A stretch of DNA of 64,000 nt. Origin: JBDIAG01 sp963835085. Lineage in GTDB: Bacteria; Actinomycetota; Actinomycetes; Actinomycetales; CAWJMD01. The number at the start of each line of letters is the position of its first letter. Position 1 is the first letter of the stretch. Below the pieces are notes generated by a model, which worked only from the letters and a program-made list of their open reading frames with translations, did no database searches and was not told where the DNA came from. The DNA is taken from NCBI GenBank assembly GCA_963835085.1, contig CAWIED010000002.1:472246-536245 (forward strand), given 5' to 3'. Position numbers and translations under genes: made by a program. Below are positions 55,716 to 64,000 of this stretch, in pieces.

Positions 55716-55926
55716 TCCGGCGATGAGCCTGCCCGCGATCGCGCGTGTGCGAGCTGGCGGGCTTTGGCGTCCGTAGGTCAGCCAGAGTTCCTAGACGCCT
55801 GCCCGACCGGTTTCGCATAGCCCGGATTGCCGTGGGGCCAGGCGGTCGGTGCGCTTCATGACGCCGTCTTCGGACGAGTCGGCGCGGACGTTACCGGCCG
55901 GCTGCCCGCGTGGCTAGCATCGGCCC

Positions 55927-56658
55927 GTGCTGGAAGCCCTGCTGCCCGCGGCAGTGATGTGTGCCGAGGCCCTCGGGGCGCGGCACGAGGTGCTCTTCGC
56001 GGCCGAGGAGGCGGCGATGACCAGGGCTGTGGCAAAGCGGCGACGCGAGTTCACCACCGCGCGCGCGTGTGCGCGCCAGGCGTTGGCCGAGTTGGGGATC
56101 GCGCGGGAACCCATGGTGCCCGGGGAGCGCGGCGCCCCGCCGTGGCCGTCCGGGGTTGTCGGGTCGATGACGCATTGCCAGTTCGGCGCCGTGCATCAGG
56201 GGCTGCCGCAGCTGGAGGACTACGCCGCTGCTGCGGTGGCGCTGTCGGAGAACGTGCACACGCTCGGTATCGACGCCGAGCCGCACGAGGCGCTGCCGGC
56301 GGAGGTGCTGCCGTTGGTGTCCTCCGCCGTAGAGCGTGACCGTCTGCTCTCGCTGGGCCGCAGCTGGCCAGGGACGCACTGGGACCGGATCGCGTTCAGC
56401 GCCAAGGAGGCCGTCTACAAGGCATGGTTCCCGGTGACCGGGAGCTGGCTCGGCTTCGAGGATGTCGACCTGTCCCTGAGCCCATACGAAAGCTGGCAGG
56501 AGGCCGGTGGGCGCGAGACTGACATAGCCGCAGGCAGCTTTGAGGCGCGGTTTCTCGTGCCAGGCCCGGTGATCGCCGGGCAGCGGCTGGCGAGCTTCAC
56601 CGGACGCTGGCAGGTGCGCTCAGGCCTGGTCACCACCGTCCTCACCGTGCCCGCCTGA
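55927..56658 (+). CDS. 4'-phosphopantetheinyl transferase (EntD/Sfp type)
   Basis: Attaches the phosphopantetheine arm of coenzyme A to carrier proteins. The 243 residues have the CoA-binding RRREFTTARACARQALAELG, the WPSGVVGSMTHC stretch, the magnesium site GIDAEPHEAL and the catalytic FSAKEAVYKAWFPV. GTG 55927 is the start. No NRPS or PKS genes lie in the window, so its carrier proteins are elsewhere. A 15-base tandem repeat begins at its stop. Confidence 0.92.
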   Translation: MLEALLPAAVMCAEALGARHEVLFAAEEAAMTRAVAKRRREFTTARACARQALAELGIAREPMVPGERGAPPWPSGVVGSMTHCQFGAVHQGLPQLEDYAAAAVALSENVHTLGIDAEPHEALPAEVLPLVSSAVERDRLLSLGRSWPGTHWDRIAFSAKEAVYKAWFPVTGSWLGFEDVDLSLSPYESWQEAGGRETDIAAGSFEARFLVPGPVIAGQRLASFTGRWQVRSGLVTTVLTVPA

Positions 56659-56722
56659 CCGGCGCTCGCCTGACCGGCGCTCGCCTGACCGGCGCTCGCC
56701 TGACCGGCGCTCGCCTGACCGG
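56654..56722. repeat. 15-bp tandem repeat starting at the PPTase stop
   Basis: The unit cctgaccggcgctcg is repeated four times without change and ends with a partial fifth copy. The first unit contains the stop codon of the phosphopantetheinyl transferase gene. Confidence 0.9.
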
Positions 56723-56736
56723 GCGGCCAAGCACAA

Positions 56737-59118
56737 CTACACAGCCTCGTCGTCGTCTTCCTCGTCGTCTTCGAGCACCGGCTCCTTGACCAGCAACGAC
56801 ATGCCGCCGAAGGGAGGCAGGTTCACCAACACGGAGTGCAGCGCCGAGACCTCGCCGACGGTCTGCTCGGTGGACATGTCGGTGACCACCGATCCCGGCG
56901 TCAGATGCCGGGAGATGACGATGCCGGGCACCTCGGCGTCACTGAAGTTCAGCACGAGGACGTGCTTGTCGCCGTCGGCCAACTCGTGCACCAGCACCAG
57001 CATCGCCTTATGGGCCACGGCAGGCACGTCGAGCTGACGGGCCGTCGCAATGCCGTAGTGCTTGCGGATGGCCAGGATGCGGGCCAGCGACGAGGCGAAC
57101 GAGTTGGGGTTGGTCAGTTGCTCGGGCAGCGGCCCGTACAGGCTGCGGGCCGTCGGCATGCCCGAGGCCGAGCGGGTGGCTTCGGGATCGAAGCCCATCA
57201 GGTCGTAGGCGGCGCGGTGTACCCAGCGAGTGTCGCCGGTCGCCAGCAGGTGCATGATCTCGTTCTCGTCGATGGTCACCATGCCCAGCAGGTCCCACCC
57301 CGACAACGCGAAGACGCCTGGCTGCAGCGCGTTGAACGCGGCGAACAGCAGGTGCGCCTGCTTGATCTTGCGTGCCTGGGCGTCGTCGATGGCCGCCAGC
57401 GACTCGACGCCCAGGGCGCCGGCGATGACGGTGGCCGTGGTGGAGGCGATGCCGTTGGTGGTGAACACCTTGTTGTACGGACGCCGCTCACCGGTGATGC
57501 CGTCGAGCAGGTCTTGGCGCACGCGCACCGCGAGGTCGCTGCCGCGGATGCGCCGGCCGCGGAAGGCGTAGACGTCGTCGGAGTGCAGGGTGGCGAAGTG
57601 CACCAGTTCGTAGGTGAGCTCGTCGTGATTCTGCAGGGCGTGCACGAGGCCTGCCGGGTCGACGCCCATCGCCAGGCACTCGTTGAGCGTGATCCGCAGG
57701 AACTCCGTATCGCCGGTGACCAGCGCATGCTGGTAGGCGGGGCGGTTGACGAAGTCGTACGACAGGTCGGCGCCCTGCTCGCTGGTGGACTTGATGTCGT
57801 CGATCGTGAGGTTCAGCTCCTGGAACGTGAACCCGCCCATCTTGCGCACCATCGAGGCGATGATCTGGTTCGCGCCCTCCGACAGCGGGTGGCCCTCCGA
57901 CCAGGCGGGCCCCTCGGACGACGACTTCTCTACTCCCAGAAAGCCGTTCGCGTCGAGGCGCAATGCGCCCGAGCCCAGGTCGCCGAGGGAATGCAGGGCG
58001 TCACCGATCACCAGGCGCATGCCGGCGAACGTGGGGTCGAGCCAGTTGATCGACGGCTGCCCCGCCTTGAAGTAGTGCAGATACACCCAGCGCCGGGTTA
58101 CTCCGTCAGGGCCCACCACGGGCGCGGTGACCGACCAGTTGGTGTCTTTGACGCCCGGGTCGTGGAAGATCACACGCTGCAGTTCGCCGATGATGTAACC
58201 GGCGTCGGCGAGCCGCTTCTCAGCCTTGCTGTCGAGGTTTGCCGAGTCGAGGCTGCTGGGCACGTCCGGCAACAGGTGCCAGTCGCTCTCGGGGATGTTC
58301 ACCATGTGGTAGATGCCCGGGTAGTCGTCCACCCCCATTTCGGCGAGCCTGAAGTCGGCGCCCTTGCCGGTGTGCCCGGGAACGATGTCGTCGATGACCG
58401 TGCCACCGTGCTGGGTGGCCACCTCGCACATGGCCCGGAATTCTTCTTCGGTGCCGAACGCAGGATCGATGTGGGTGCTGATCCGGTCGAAGTGTCCGTC
58501 GACGCTGGGTGTCGGCGACCAGCCGCTGAGCCCGCCGGCGATCTTGACCGGGCCGGTGTGAATGCCGTCGATGCCGATCTGCTGGAAGGCCTTCCACAGC
58601 TGCAAATCGCCCAGGGTCGACAGGAACGATTGCCCGGGCCGGGTGATCATCGAAATCGGGTAGGCGGTGAACCACACCGATGCCGACTCGATCGCCGACC
58701 GCGGATTGGGGTTGGCGAACGGGTTCTGCCACATGCTGCCCTGGCCACTGAACTGGCTCGCCAGCCGCTTGGCATCGTCCAACATCGACTGTTCGCGCAG
58801 CCACGTCACGTAGTCGGGGTTCGTGCCCACCGGATCGCCGGTGAACTTCTTCTTCTCCCTGGGTGCGCCGCGTAACCGGGCCTTGGGCCGCAGGCTGCGC
58901 GGGCGGGCCGCGTAGAACGACTCGGCAAAGGTGGCGCCTGCCGGCGTGTGCGCGGCCTCGGAGGTGGCCGCATCGTCGCCCACCTCGTCGGCGGCCGGAA
59001 GCTCAGCAGCCGAGGCTGGGTCGTGGCCGTCGTGTGCGCGCGCGATGACCCGTGCGTCGGGCTCCAGCGTGTTCCATTCGGCAGAGCCGGCTTTCGCGTT
59101 CGAAATGACGTCGGTCAT
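56737..59118 (-). CDS. GH13 alpha-amylase-family protein, trehalose-synthase-like
   Basis: A 793-residue GH13 enzyme. The catalytic barrel shows YPISMITRPGQSFL, VIDDIVPGHTGKGADF, the nucleophile in GALRLDANGFLG, the acid/base in FTFQELNLTIDDI and the third carboxylate in ALQNHDELTYELVHF. This arrangement resembles trehalose synthase (maltose isomerase) relatives, but spacing and loops differ from standard TreS. About 110 N-terminal residues are acidic and basic low-complexity sequence (SRSLRPKARLRGAPREKKKF) and the C terminus is a poly-acidic tail. ATG 59118 follows AAGGAG by seven bases. Substrate is unproven; maltose/trehalose or glucan turnover is likely. Confidence 0.82.
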   Translation of the reverse strand: MTDVISNAKAGSAEWNTLEPDARVIARAHDGHDPASAAELPAADEVGDDAATSEAAHTPAGATFAESFYAARPRSLRPKARLRGAPREKKKFTGDPVGTNPDYVTWLREQSMLDDAKRLASQFSGQGSMWQNPFANPNPRSAIESASVWFTAYPISMITRPGQSFLSTLGDLQLWKAFQQIGIDGIHTGPVKIAGGLSGWSPTPSVDGHFDRISTHIDPAFGTEEEFRAMCEVATQHGGTVIDDIVPGHTGKGADFRLAEMGVDDYPGIYHMVNIPESDWHLLPDVPSSLDSANLDSKAEKRLADAGYIIGELQRVIFHDPGVKDTNWSVTAPVVGPDGVTRRWVYLHYFKAGQPSINWLDPTFAGMRLVIGDALHSLGDLGSGALRLDANGFLGVEKSSSEGPAWSEGHPLSEGANQIIASMVRKMGGFTFQELNLTIDDIKSTSEQGADLSYDFVNRPAYQHALVTGDTEFLRITLNECLAMGVDPAGLVHALQNHDELTYELVHFATLHSDDVYAFRGRRIRGSDLAVRVRQDLLDGITGERRPYNKVFTTNGIASTTATVIAGALGVESLAAIDDAQARKIKQAHLLFAAFNALQPGVFALSGWDLLGMVTIDENEIMHLLATGDTRWVHRAAYDLMGFDPEATRSASGMPTARSLYGPLPEQLTNPNSFASSLARILAIRKHYGIATARQLDVPAVAHKAMLVLVHELADGDKHVLVLNFSDAEVPGIVISRHLTPGSVVTDMSTEQTVGEVSALHSVLVNLPPFGGMSLLVKEPVLEDDEEDDDEAV

Positions 59119-59192
59119 GCCCAACTCCTTCGGTATGGCGTCCAAGATTGTGGCAGCAGTCTGCTCGGTGTGGTGAGAAAGGCGAACACGTC

Positions 59193-59942
59193 TCAGGCCG
59201 GCTTGCAGCCCGCCGGTGAGGGCGCGGACGTCGGGGTGAGGGCCTTGGCGGCGTCGGCCGGTGATGCCAGCGCGGTGTACTTGGCTCCGATCAGCAGGTC
59301 GACCGTGCCATCGGTGCGAGTGTCCTCCACCAGCACGGCCCCAGGAATCTGCGCGGCTACCGACCGAGCCGCGGCCAGCCCGGTGGGGCCGTGCACGACC
59401 TGTACGGGGTCGGGGAAATCGCGGCTGTCGGCCGGTGCGTTGCCCACTTGCGCCACGGTGTAGCCGCGGGCCTGCAGTTCTTTGGAGACCGCGAGGGCCA
59501 AGCCCTTGCGCGTGGTGGCGTTGAGCACCTTGACCGATACCTCGGACGGCTTCGCCACGGCCGCCACCGTGGGGCATGGCACCGCAGGTTTGGAGCTGCC
59601 CCCGAACGGCCACTTGATGACGCCCTGGTTGATCGCGGCCCCCAACAGCCCGATGAGCACCACCACCAGCACGATGGCGAAGAACGACAGGGCTTGACGG
59701 CGGCGGGTACGGACGCGTGCTGCCTCACGCAGTACCTGGGCCTGATAGCGGTCCTCGTCCTGCTGGGTCCACTCGTCGCCGGCCGACTTCAGGCGTACCG
59801 GTGCCCGCCGACCCGCACGGGCAGAGGCGGGCAAAGGGGTGTCGAGCATGCCGTCGGACCGCGCTGCTGCGGCTTCGCGCGGAGTAACCGGGGGAGGGCC
59901 CTGGGGCCCTGGTCCGATCGGGACGGTGGGTTCGTCAGCCAT
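59193..59942 (-). CDS. Membrane protein with LytR_C domain
   Basis: A 249-residue protein: proline-rich cytosolic start (PTVPIGPGPQGPPPVTP), a basic stretch, one membrane helix (ALSFFAIVLVVVLIGLLGAAI), and an extracellular LytR C-terminal domain (SEVSVKVLNATTRKGLALAVSKELQARGYTVAQVGNAP ... VDLLIGAKYTAL). Such stand-alone LytR_C proteins are thought to accompany wall-polymer ligases. ATG 59942. The next small gene lies just upstream on the same strand (68-base gap). Confidence 0.85.
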   Translation of the reverse strand: MADEPTVPIGPGPQGPPPVTPREAAAARSDGMLDTPLPASARAGRRAPVRLKSAGDEWTQQDEDRYQAQVLREAARVRTRRRQALSFFAIVLVVVLIGLLGAAINQGVIKWPFGGSSKPAVPCPTVAAVAKPSEVSVKVLNATTRKGLALAVSKELQARGYTVAQVGNAPADSRDFPDPVQVVHGPTGLAAARSVAAQIPGAVLVEDTRTDGTVDLLIGAKYTALASPADAAKALTPTSAPSPAGCKPA

Positions 59943-60010
59943 GATTCTCCGCGGGCAGCAAGGGTCGGGTCATCGGGCAACGGATCGTCGGGTGATCGCG
60001 CATGGGGCCA

Positions 60011-60307
60011 TCAGCTCAGCTCCAGCACCCTGGCGTGCAGCACATGACGCTGGTGCAGTGCGGCTCGCAATGCCCTGTGCAGGCCGTCTTCGAGGTACAG
60101 CTCGCCCTGATAGGCCACGACGTGAGCGAACAGGTCGCCGTAAAACGTGGAGTCTTCGGCAAGCAGTGCGTCGAGATCGAGGGTGCGTTTCGTGGTGGTC
60201 AGCTCGGCCAGCCGAACCTGTCGCGGGGCCACCTTGGCCCAGTCGCGGGGCGAGACCAAGCCATGCTCCGGGTAGGGCCTGCCTTCACCGACTGCTTTGA
60301 AGATCAC
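60011..60307 (-). CDS. Conserved small actinobacterial protein (sometimes named VapB-like)
   Basis: A 98-residue soluble protein, MIFKAVGEGRPYPEHGL, with RQVRLAELTTTKRTLDLDALLAEDSTFYGDLFAHVV and LYLEDGLHRALRAALHQRHVLHARV. It is conserved in actinobacteria, usually before a LytR_C gene as here. I recall it being labelled a VapB-type antitoxin in annotations, but no toxin gene is adjacent. ATG 60307. Confidence 0.75.
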   Translation of the reverse strand: MIFKAVGEGRPYPEHGLVSPRDWAKVAPRQVRLAELTTTKRTLDLDALLAEDSTFYGDLFAHVVAYQGELYLEDGLHRALRAALHQRHVLHARVLELS

Positions 60308-60440
60308 ACTCGGAGTCTAAGCGGCTGGTGTGAATCACCCGCCTGGCCGCGCCGGGATTATCGGCGAAGGCTGGCAGCCTGCGGTCGCGGGAGGGGTAGC
60401 CTCACCTCCAACCGTTTCGCTGCGCCCTTGGGAGACTCCC

Positions 60441-62033
60441 GTGCCAGAAGACATCGTCGAAGCCGTCAAGGCCGGGTACGCCACTGACGGCATCGCCCTC
60501 GAGCTCGGCGCGCTGGTCGTCGACGACGCGGCCGAGCCCGACGCGGGAGTGCGGATTCCGCTCTCGGTGCTCAACCGGCACGGCCTGGTGGCCGGTGCCA
60601 CCGGCACGGGCAAGACCAAGACCCTGCAGATGATGACCGAGCAGCTCTCGGCCGCCGGCGTACCGGTGTTCGTCGCCGACGTGAAGGGCGATCTGTCGGG
60701 GCTCTCCCAGCCCGGTACGGCCAACGACAAGATCAGCACCCGAGCGAAGGACGTCGGGCAGCAATGGACCCCTGCGGGCAACCCCGTCGACTATTTCGCG
60801 CTGGGCGGCAAAGGCACCGGCATACCGGTGCGGGCGACCGTCACCGACTTCGGCCCGGCTCTACTGGCCAAGGTGCTCGGGCTGGGGGCGGTACAGACGT
60901 CCAGCCTGGGCCTGATCTTTCACTTCGCCGATAAGAACGGCCTACCGCTGCTCGATCTCAAAGACCTGCGCGCGGTCATTCAGTACCTCACGTCCGACGA
61001 GGGCAAGGCCGAACTCGCGACTCTCGGCGGGCTGAGCAAGGCCACTGCGGGGGTGATCCTGCGCGAGCTGATCAACTTCGCCGACGGTGGTGCCGACGTC
61101 TTCTTCGGCGAGCCGGCATTGGACGTGGCCGATCTGCTGCGCACCACCAGTGACGGCAAGGGCGTGATCTCCTGCCTTGAACTGTCGGCCGTGCAGAACG
61201 AGCCCAAGCTGTTCTCCACGTTTCTCATGTGGCTGCTGGCTGAGCTCTTCGAGCATCTGCCGGAGGTGGGCGACGTGGACAAGCCCAAGCTGGTGTTCTT
61301 CTTCGACGAGGCGCACCTGCTGTTCACCGACGCCAGCAAGGACTTCCTCGACCAGGTCGCGCAGACCGTCCGGCTGATCCGCTCGAAGGGTGTCGGGGTC
61401 TTCTTCGTGACCCAATCGCCCACCGACGTCTCGCGAGAAGTATTGGCGCAGTTGGGGTCTCGAGTGCAGCATGCATTGCGCGCGTTCACCCCCGAAGATG
61501 CCAAGGCCCTGAAGGCCACCGCGTCGACGTATCCCACGTCGGGCTACGACCTCGAGAAGGTGCTTACCTCGCTCGGCATCGGTGAGGCCATCGTGACCGT
61601 GCTGAGTGAACGTGGTGCCCCCACGCCCGTGGCCTGGACCAGGCTGCGGGCGCCGGAGTCATTGATGGGTCCGGTGCCGGCCGAACAGCTGGCGCAGATC
61701 GTGGCTGCCTCGCCGCTCGAGGCCAAGTACGGCCAGGCGATCGACCGGGACAGCGCCTACGAGCGGCTGGCTAAGAAGCTGGGCCAGAGCGACGGGACGG
61801 ACGCCTCGCAGGCTCCGGCCGCGAGTCGGGCGCCGGCGCCCGACGACGATGGTGCACCCGTCCGTCGCGCCGAGCCCGCCCGCGCGCCGAGCCGACGTGC
61901 TCCCGCCCAGGAGGGATCGACACTGGAGAAGGTGCTCGAGTCGTCGGCCTTCAAGTCGTTCGCCCGTTCGGCGGCCACCGTGGTGGGCAGGGAGATCACC
62001 CGTTCACTCTTCGGAGTACGCAGCCGGCGCTAG
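60441..62033 (+). CDS. HerA-like ATPase (DUF853)
   Basis: A 530-residue P-loop ATPase of the HerA/FtsK superfamily. Walker A is LVAGATGTGKTKTLQMM, followed by VFVADVKGDLSGLSQPG; Walker B is LVFFFDEAHLLFTDA, then VGVFFVTQSPTDVSREVLAQLGSRVQHALRAFTPEDAKAL, with the arginine finger region. The C-terminal 90 residues are Ala/Pro/Arg-rich linker and a short conserved end (SSAFKSFARSAATVVGREITRSLFG). GTG 60441 has GGAG upstream; GTG 60330 is possible. These proteins are widespread, with a proposed but unproven DNA-translocase role. Confidence 0.88.
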   Translation: MPEDIVEAVKAGYATDGIALELGALVVDDAAEPDAGVRIPLSVLNRHGLVAGATGTGKTKTLQMMTEQLSAAGVPVFVADVKGDLSGLSQPGTANDKISTRAKDVGQQWTPAGNPVDYFALGGKGTGIPVRATVTDFGPALLAKVLGLGAVQTSSLGLIFHFADKNGLPLLDLKDLRAVIQYLTSDEGKAELATLGGLSKATAGVILRELINFADGGADVFFGEPALDVADLLRTTSDGKGVISCLELSAVQNEPKLFSTFLMWLLAELFEHLPEVGDVDKPKLVFFFDEAHLLFTDASKDFLDQVAQTVRLIRSKGVGVFFVTQSPTDVSREVLAQLGSRVQHALRAFTPEDAKALKATASTYPTSGYDLEKVLTSLGIGEAIVTVLSERGAPTPVAWTRLRAPESLMGPVPAEQLAQIVAASPLEAKYGQAIDRDSAYERLAKKLGQSDGTDASQAPAASRAPAPDDDGAPVRRAEPARAPSRRAPAQEGSTLEKVLESSAFKSFARSAATVVGREITRSLFGVRSRR

Positions 62034-62199
62034 GGCCAATGCAGTTCGGTTAAGGTTCGGGAGGTGGCAACCCCACGCCCACGCGAGCCCCGGCTTTCGG
62101 AGTTGCGTCTGGAGAGGAAGACGCGGCCCTGGTAGGACGGTGGATCAAAGTCTCGCCGCACTTCTGATTCGATCTTCGACATAAGACGCCTGACCCAAT

Positions 62200-62596
62200 G
62201 CCAACTGCGGCGGATACGCCGCGGACGGCACCATCTAACGGTCGCAACCCTGCTCCGGCACTCAACCGGGTGCCAACTGCGGCGGATACGCCGCGGACGG
62301 CACCATCTAACGGTCGCAACCCTGCTCCGGCACTCAACCGGGTGCCAACTGCGGCGGATACGCCGCGGACGGCACCATCTAACGGTCGCAACCCTGCTCC
62401 GGCACTCAACCGGGTGCCAACTGCGGCGGATACGCCGCGGACGGCACCATCTAACGGTCGCAACCCTGCTCCGGCACTCAACCGGGTGCCAACTGCGGCG
62501 GATACGCCGCGGACGGCACCATCTAACGGTCGCAACCCTGCTCCGGCACTCAACCGGGTGCCAACTGCGGCGGATACGCCGCGCACGGCACCATCT
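62200..62596. repeat. Perfect 72-bp tandem array (about 5.5 copies)
   Basis: Units start at 62200, 62272, 62344, 62416, 62488 and 62560, exactly 72 bases apart, and the five complete units are identical to the base. The last is partial with one substitution (gccgcgcac for gccgcggac) and ends at ccatct where the IS element begins. Each unit contains the small palindrome gcggcggatacgccgc. Since 72 is a multiple of three and no stop occurs, every frame stays open through it, which creates long false ORFs. No gene is recognised in 62034-62199. Confidence 0.95.
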
Positions 62597-64000
62597 GGTT
62601 GCGTCCGGCAAGGTGGTGTACGGGATCGTGGTGACCGCGTCGCTCTGAATGAGGCGACGGTCACCGTGTGATCCTTCGAGAGAACTCTTCACATCCATCT
62701 CGAAAGGAACCCGACGATGACCGTCGCACCCCACGATATCGACCCTTCCCGTTTCCTCGAAGACCACCTTGCGCAAGCGTCTCCGGACCTGCTGCGGGAG
62801 ATGCTCGGCACGTTCATCAACCAGTTGCTGTCCGCGGACGTCGACCAGGTCTGCGGCGCCGCCTACGGCACGATCAGCGACGGCCGGGTGAACCGTCGCA
62901 ACGGCTACCGGCACCGCGATTTCGACACCCGTGCCGGCACCATCGATGTGAAGATCCCGAAGCTGCGGCAGGGCACGTACTTCCCGGAGTGGTTGTTGGA
63001 GCGGCGGCGCCGCGCGGAGGCCGCGCTGACCACTGTCGTCGCGACCAGCTACCTCCTCGGCGTCTCGACCCGCCGGATGGACGACCTGGTCAAGACACTC
63101 GGGATCACCGGGCTCAGCAAGAGCCAGGTGTCGGAGATGGCGCGGGACCTCGACGAGCAGGTCACCGCGTTCCGCACCCGGCCGCTGGACGCCGGCCCGT
63201 ACTCGTTCGTCGCCGCCGACGCGCTCACCATGAAGGTCCGCGAGGGCGGCCGGGTCGTGAAGGTGGCGGTGCTGGTCGCCACGGGCGTGAACGCGGACGG
63301 CTACCGAGAGATCCTGGGGTTGCAGGTCAACAGCACCGAGGACGGCGCCGGATGGCTCACGTTCTGGCGCGACCTCGTCGCCCGCGGCCTGACTGGCGTC
63401 AAGCTCGTCACGTCCGACGCGCACGCGGGTCTTGTCGCCGCGGTTGGCGCGACCGTCGCCGGCAGCTGGCAGCGATGCCGGACCCATTACGCCGCGAATC
63501 TCATGAGCGTGACCCCGAAGAGCTCCTGGCCGTGGGTGAAGACGCTGCTCGGGACGGTATTCGACCAGCCCGACGCCGACGCGGTGCACGCCCAGTTCGA
63601 CCGCGTCCTGGACGCGCTTGAGCACAAGCTCCCGAAGTCGTTCGAGCACCTCGAGGCGGCACGCGAGGAGATCCTCGCGTTCACCGCGTTCCCGAAGAGC
63701 ATCTGGCGGCAAGTCTGGTCGAACAACCCGAACGAGCGACTCAACCGGGAGATCCGCCGCCGCACCGACGTCGTCGGGATCTTCCCCAACCGAGACGCGA
63801 TCATCCGGCTCGTCGGCGCCGTCCTCGCCGAGCAGCACGACGAATGGGCCGAACAGCGCCGCTACCTCGGCCTCGACGCCCTCGCCGCCGCACGCCGCGT
63901 CGGCGAACCCATCGAGGAGGTGATCGAACCCGACCTCCGAGCCCTCACAGCCTGACCACGACACGAAAGATCACACGAACACCGATACACCACATCCCAG
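62597..64000 (+). mobile_element. IS256-family insertion sequence, right end at or beyond window end
   Basis: The transposase gene (62717-63955) is flanked by non-coding ends. Near the left edge gtggtgta (62613-62620) followed by cgggatcgtg mirrors tacaccac (63986-63993), preceded by cgaacaccga, so the terminal inverted repeats are recognisable though imperfect. The left edge lies at 62597-62610, where the 72-base array stops matching. The right edge is not certain because the window ends at 64000. No target duplication can be checked. Confidence 0.85.
62717..63955 (+). CDS. IS256-family transposase
   Basis: A 412-residue DDE transposase of the mutator type. The N-terminal part is FLEDHLAQASPDLLREMLGTFINQLLSADVDQVCGAAYG and RNGYRHRDFDTRAGTIDVKIPKLRQGTYFPEWLLERRRRAEAAL. 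The catalytic core has VAADALTMKVRE (first Asp), VTSDAHAGLVAAV (second Asp), the CxxH WQRCRTHYAANLM and the Glu region WSNNPNERLNREIRRRTDVVGIFPN. It is full-length and undisturbed, so the element may be active. ATG 62717 follows aaaggaacccgacg. Confidence 0.96.
   Translation: MTVAPHDIDPSRFLEDHLAQASPDLLREMLGTFINQLLSADVDQVCGAAYGTISDGRVNRRNGYRHRDFDTRAGTIDVKIPKLRQGTYFPEWLLERRRRAEAALTTVVATSYLLGVSTRRMDDLVKTLGITGLSKSQVSEMARDLDEQVTAFRTRPLDAGPYSFVAADALTMKVREGGRVVKVAVLVATGVNADGYREILGLQVNSTEDGAGWLTFWRDLVARGLTGVKLVTSDAHAGLVAAVGATVAGSWQRCRTHYAANLMSVTPKSSWPWVKTLLGTVFDQPDADAVHAQFDRVLDALEHKLPKSFEHLEAAREEILAFTAFPKSIWRQVWSNNPNERLNREIRRRTDVVGIFPNRDAIIRLVGAVLAEQHDEWAEQRRYLGLDALAAARRVGEPIEEVIEPDLRALTA

Noticed and set aside
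60011..60307. VapBC toxin-antitoxin pair
   Set aside because: No PIN-domain or other toxin gene lies next to it, and the protein is linked to a LytR_C gene instead.
62200..62596. Possible CRISPR array
   Set aside because: The whole 72-base period is identical in every unit, so there are no unique spacers, and no cas genes are nearby.
62030..63964. Long reverse-strand open frame of 644 residues
   Set aside because: It runs antisense through the IS256 transposase and the 72-base array. It is open only because of high G+C and the stop-free repeat.

Overview
The window is 64 kb of high-G+C chromosomal DNA from an actinobacterium. Supporting signs are GTG/TTG starts, actinobacterial families (DUF3151, lysG/lysE, the tRNA-adenosine-deaminase-associated protein, 13E12/DUF222 HNH genes, LytR_C) and a HAIR-like HspR site before clpB. 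The gene order clpB - pyrE - dedA - SpoU methylase - class II fba - DUF3151 - purA resembles the order I recall from mycobacteria (clpB to purA), but here it is opened up by lineage-specific insertions. Gene content fits Propionibacteriales, but the genus cannot be fixed from sequence alone.

Layout. 0-9.7 kb: housekeeping and metabolic genes (deoA 3' part, CYTH protein, ABC-F ATPase, frameshifted threonine aldolase, fructosamine-kinase-like protein, PspC-like protein, ferredoxin-reductase-type flavoprotein, amidohydrolase, HEGAH-motif membrane protein). 9.7-15.1 kb: accessory and decayed stretch (MarR with a palindromic operator, 13E12 gene broken at a perfect palindrome, YccF gene with duplicated 3' end, frameshifted pentapeptide-repeat membrane protein). 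15.1-25.4 kb: clpB, a GGDEF-EAL c-di-GMP protein, an SDR, a one-piece sigma/anti-sigma/membrane/surface protein, and a protein with a degenerate GGDEF-like domain. 25.9-41.2 kb: nucleotide and central metabolism (pyrE, purA, purD, fba). Into this is inserted a compact uracil-catabolism (URC-type) operon: URC1 (GTP-cyclohydrolase-II-like), URC4 (DUF1688) and a uracil phosphoribosyltransferase. 41.3-49.4 kb: glycosyltransferase, lysG/lysE amino-acid export pair, acyltransferase, PH-domain protein, a second upp, tadA and tRNA-Ser(CGA). 49.5-55.7 kb: a degraded island beside the tRNA-Ser, beginning with a tyrosine-integrase remnant and full of truncated genes. 55.9-62.0 kb: phosphopantetheinyl transferase, GH13 trehalose-synthase-like enzyme, LytR_C protein, HerA/DUF853 ATPase. 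62.2-64.0 kb: a perfect 72-bp tandem array cut by an IS256-family element.

How genes work together. Nucleotide metabolism is the main theme: deoA releases bases, pyrE/purA/purD make nucleotides de novo, one upp salvages uracil, and the other upp sits with URC1 and URC4, a set associated with uracil breakdown. The clearest non-coding themes are a dispersed hairpin repeat family (three copies of one hairpin, two of a companion inverted repeat) and repeated short tandem arrays at or just after gene 3' ends. Several otherwise good genes carry a single-base frameshift, some in homopolymers (threonine aldolase, clpB), so sequencing error must be considered alongside real decay.
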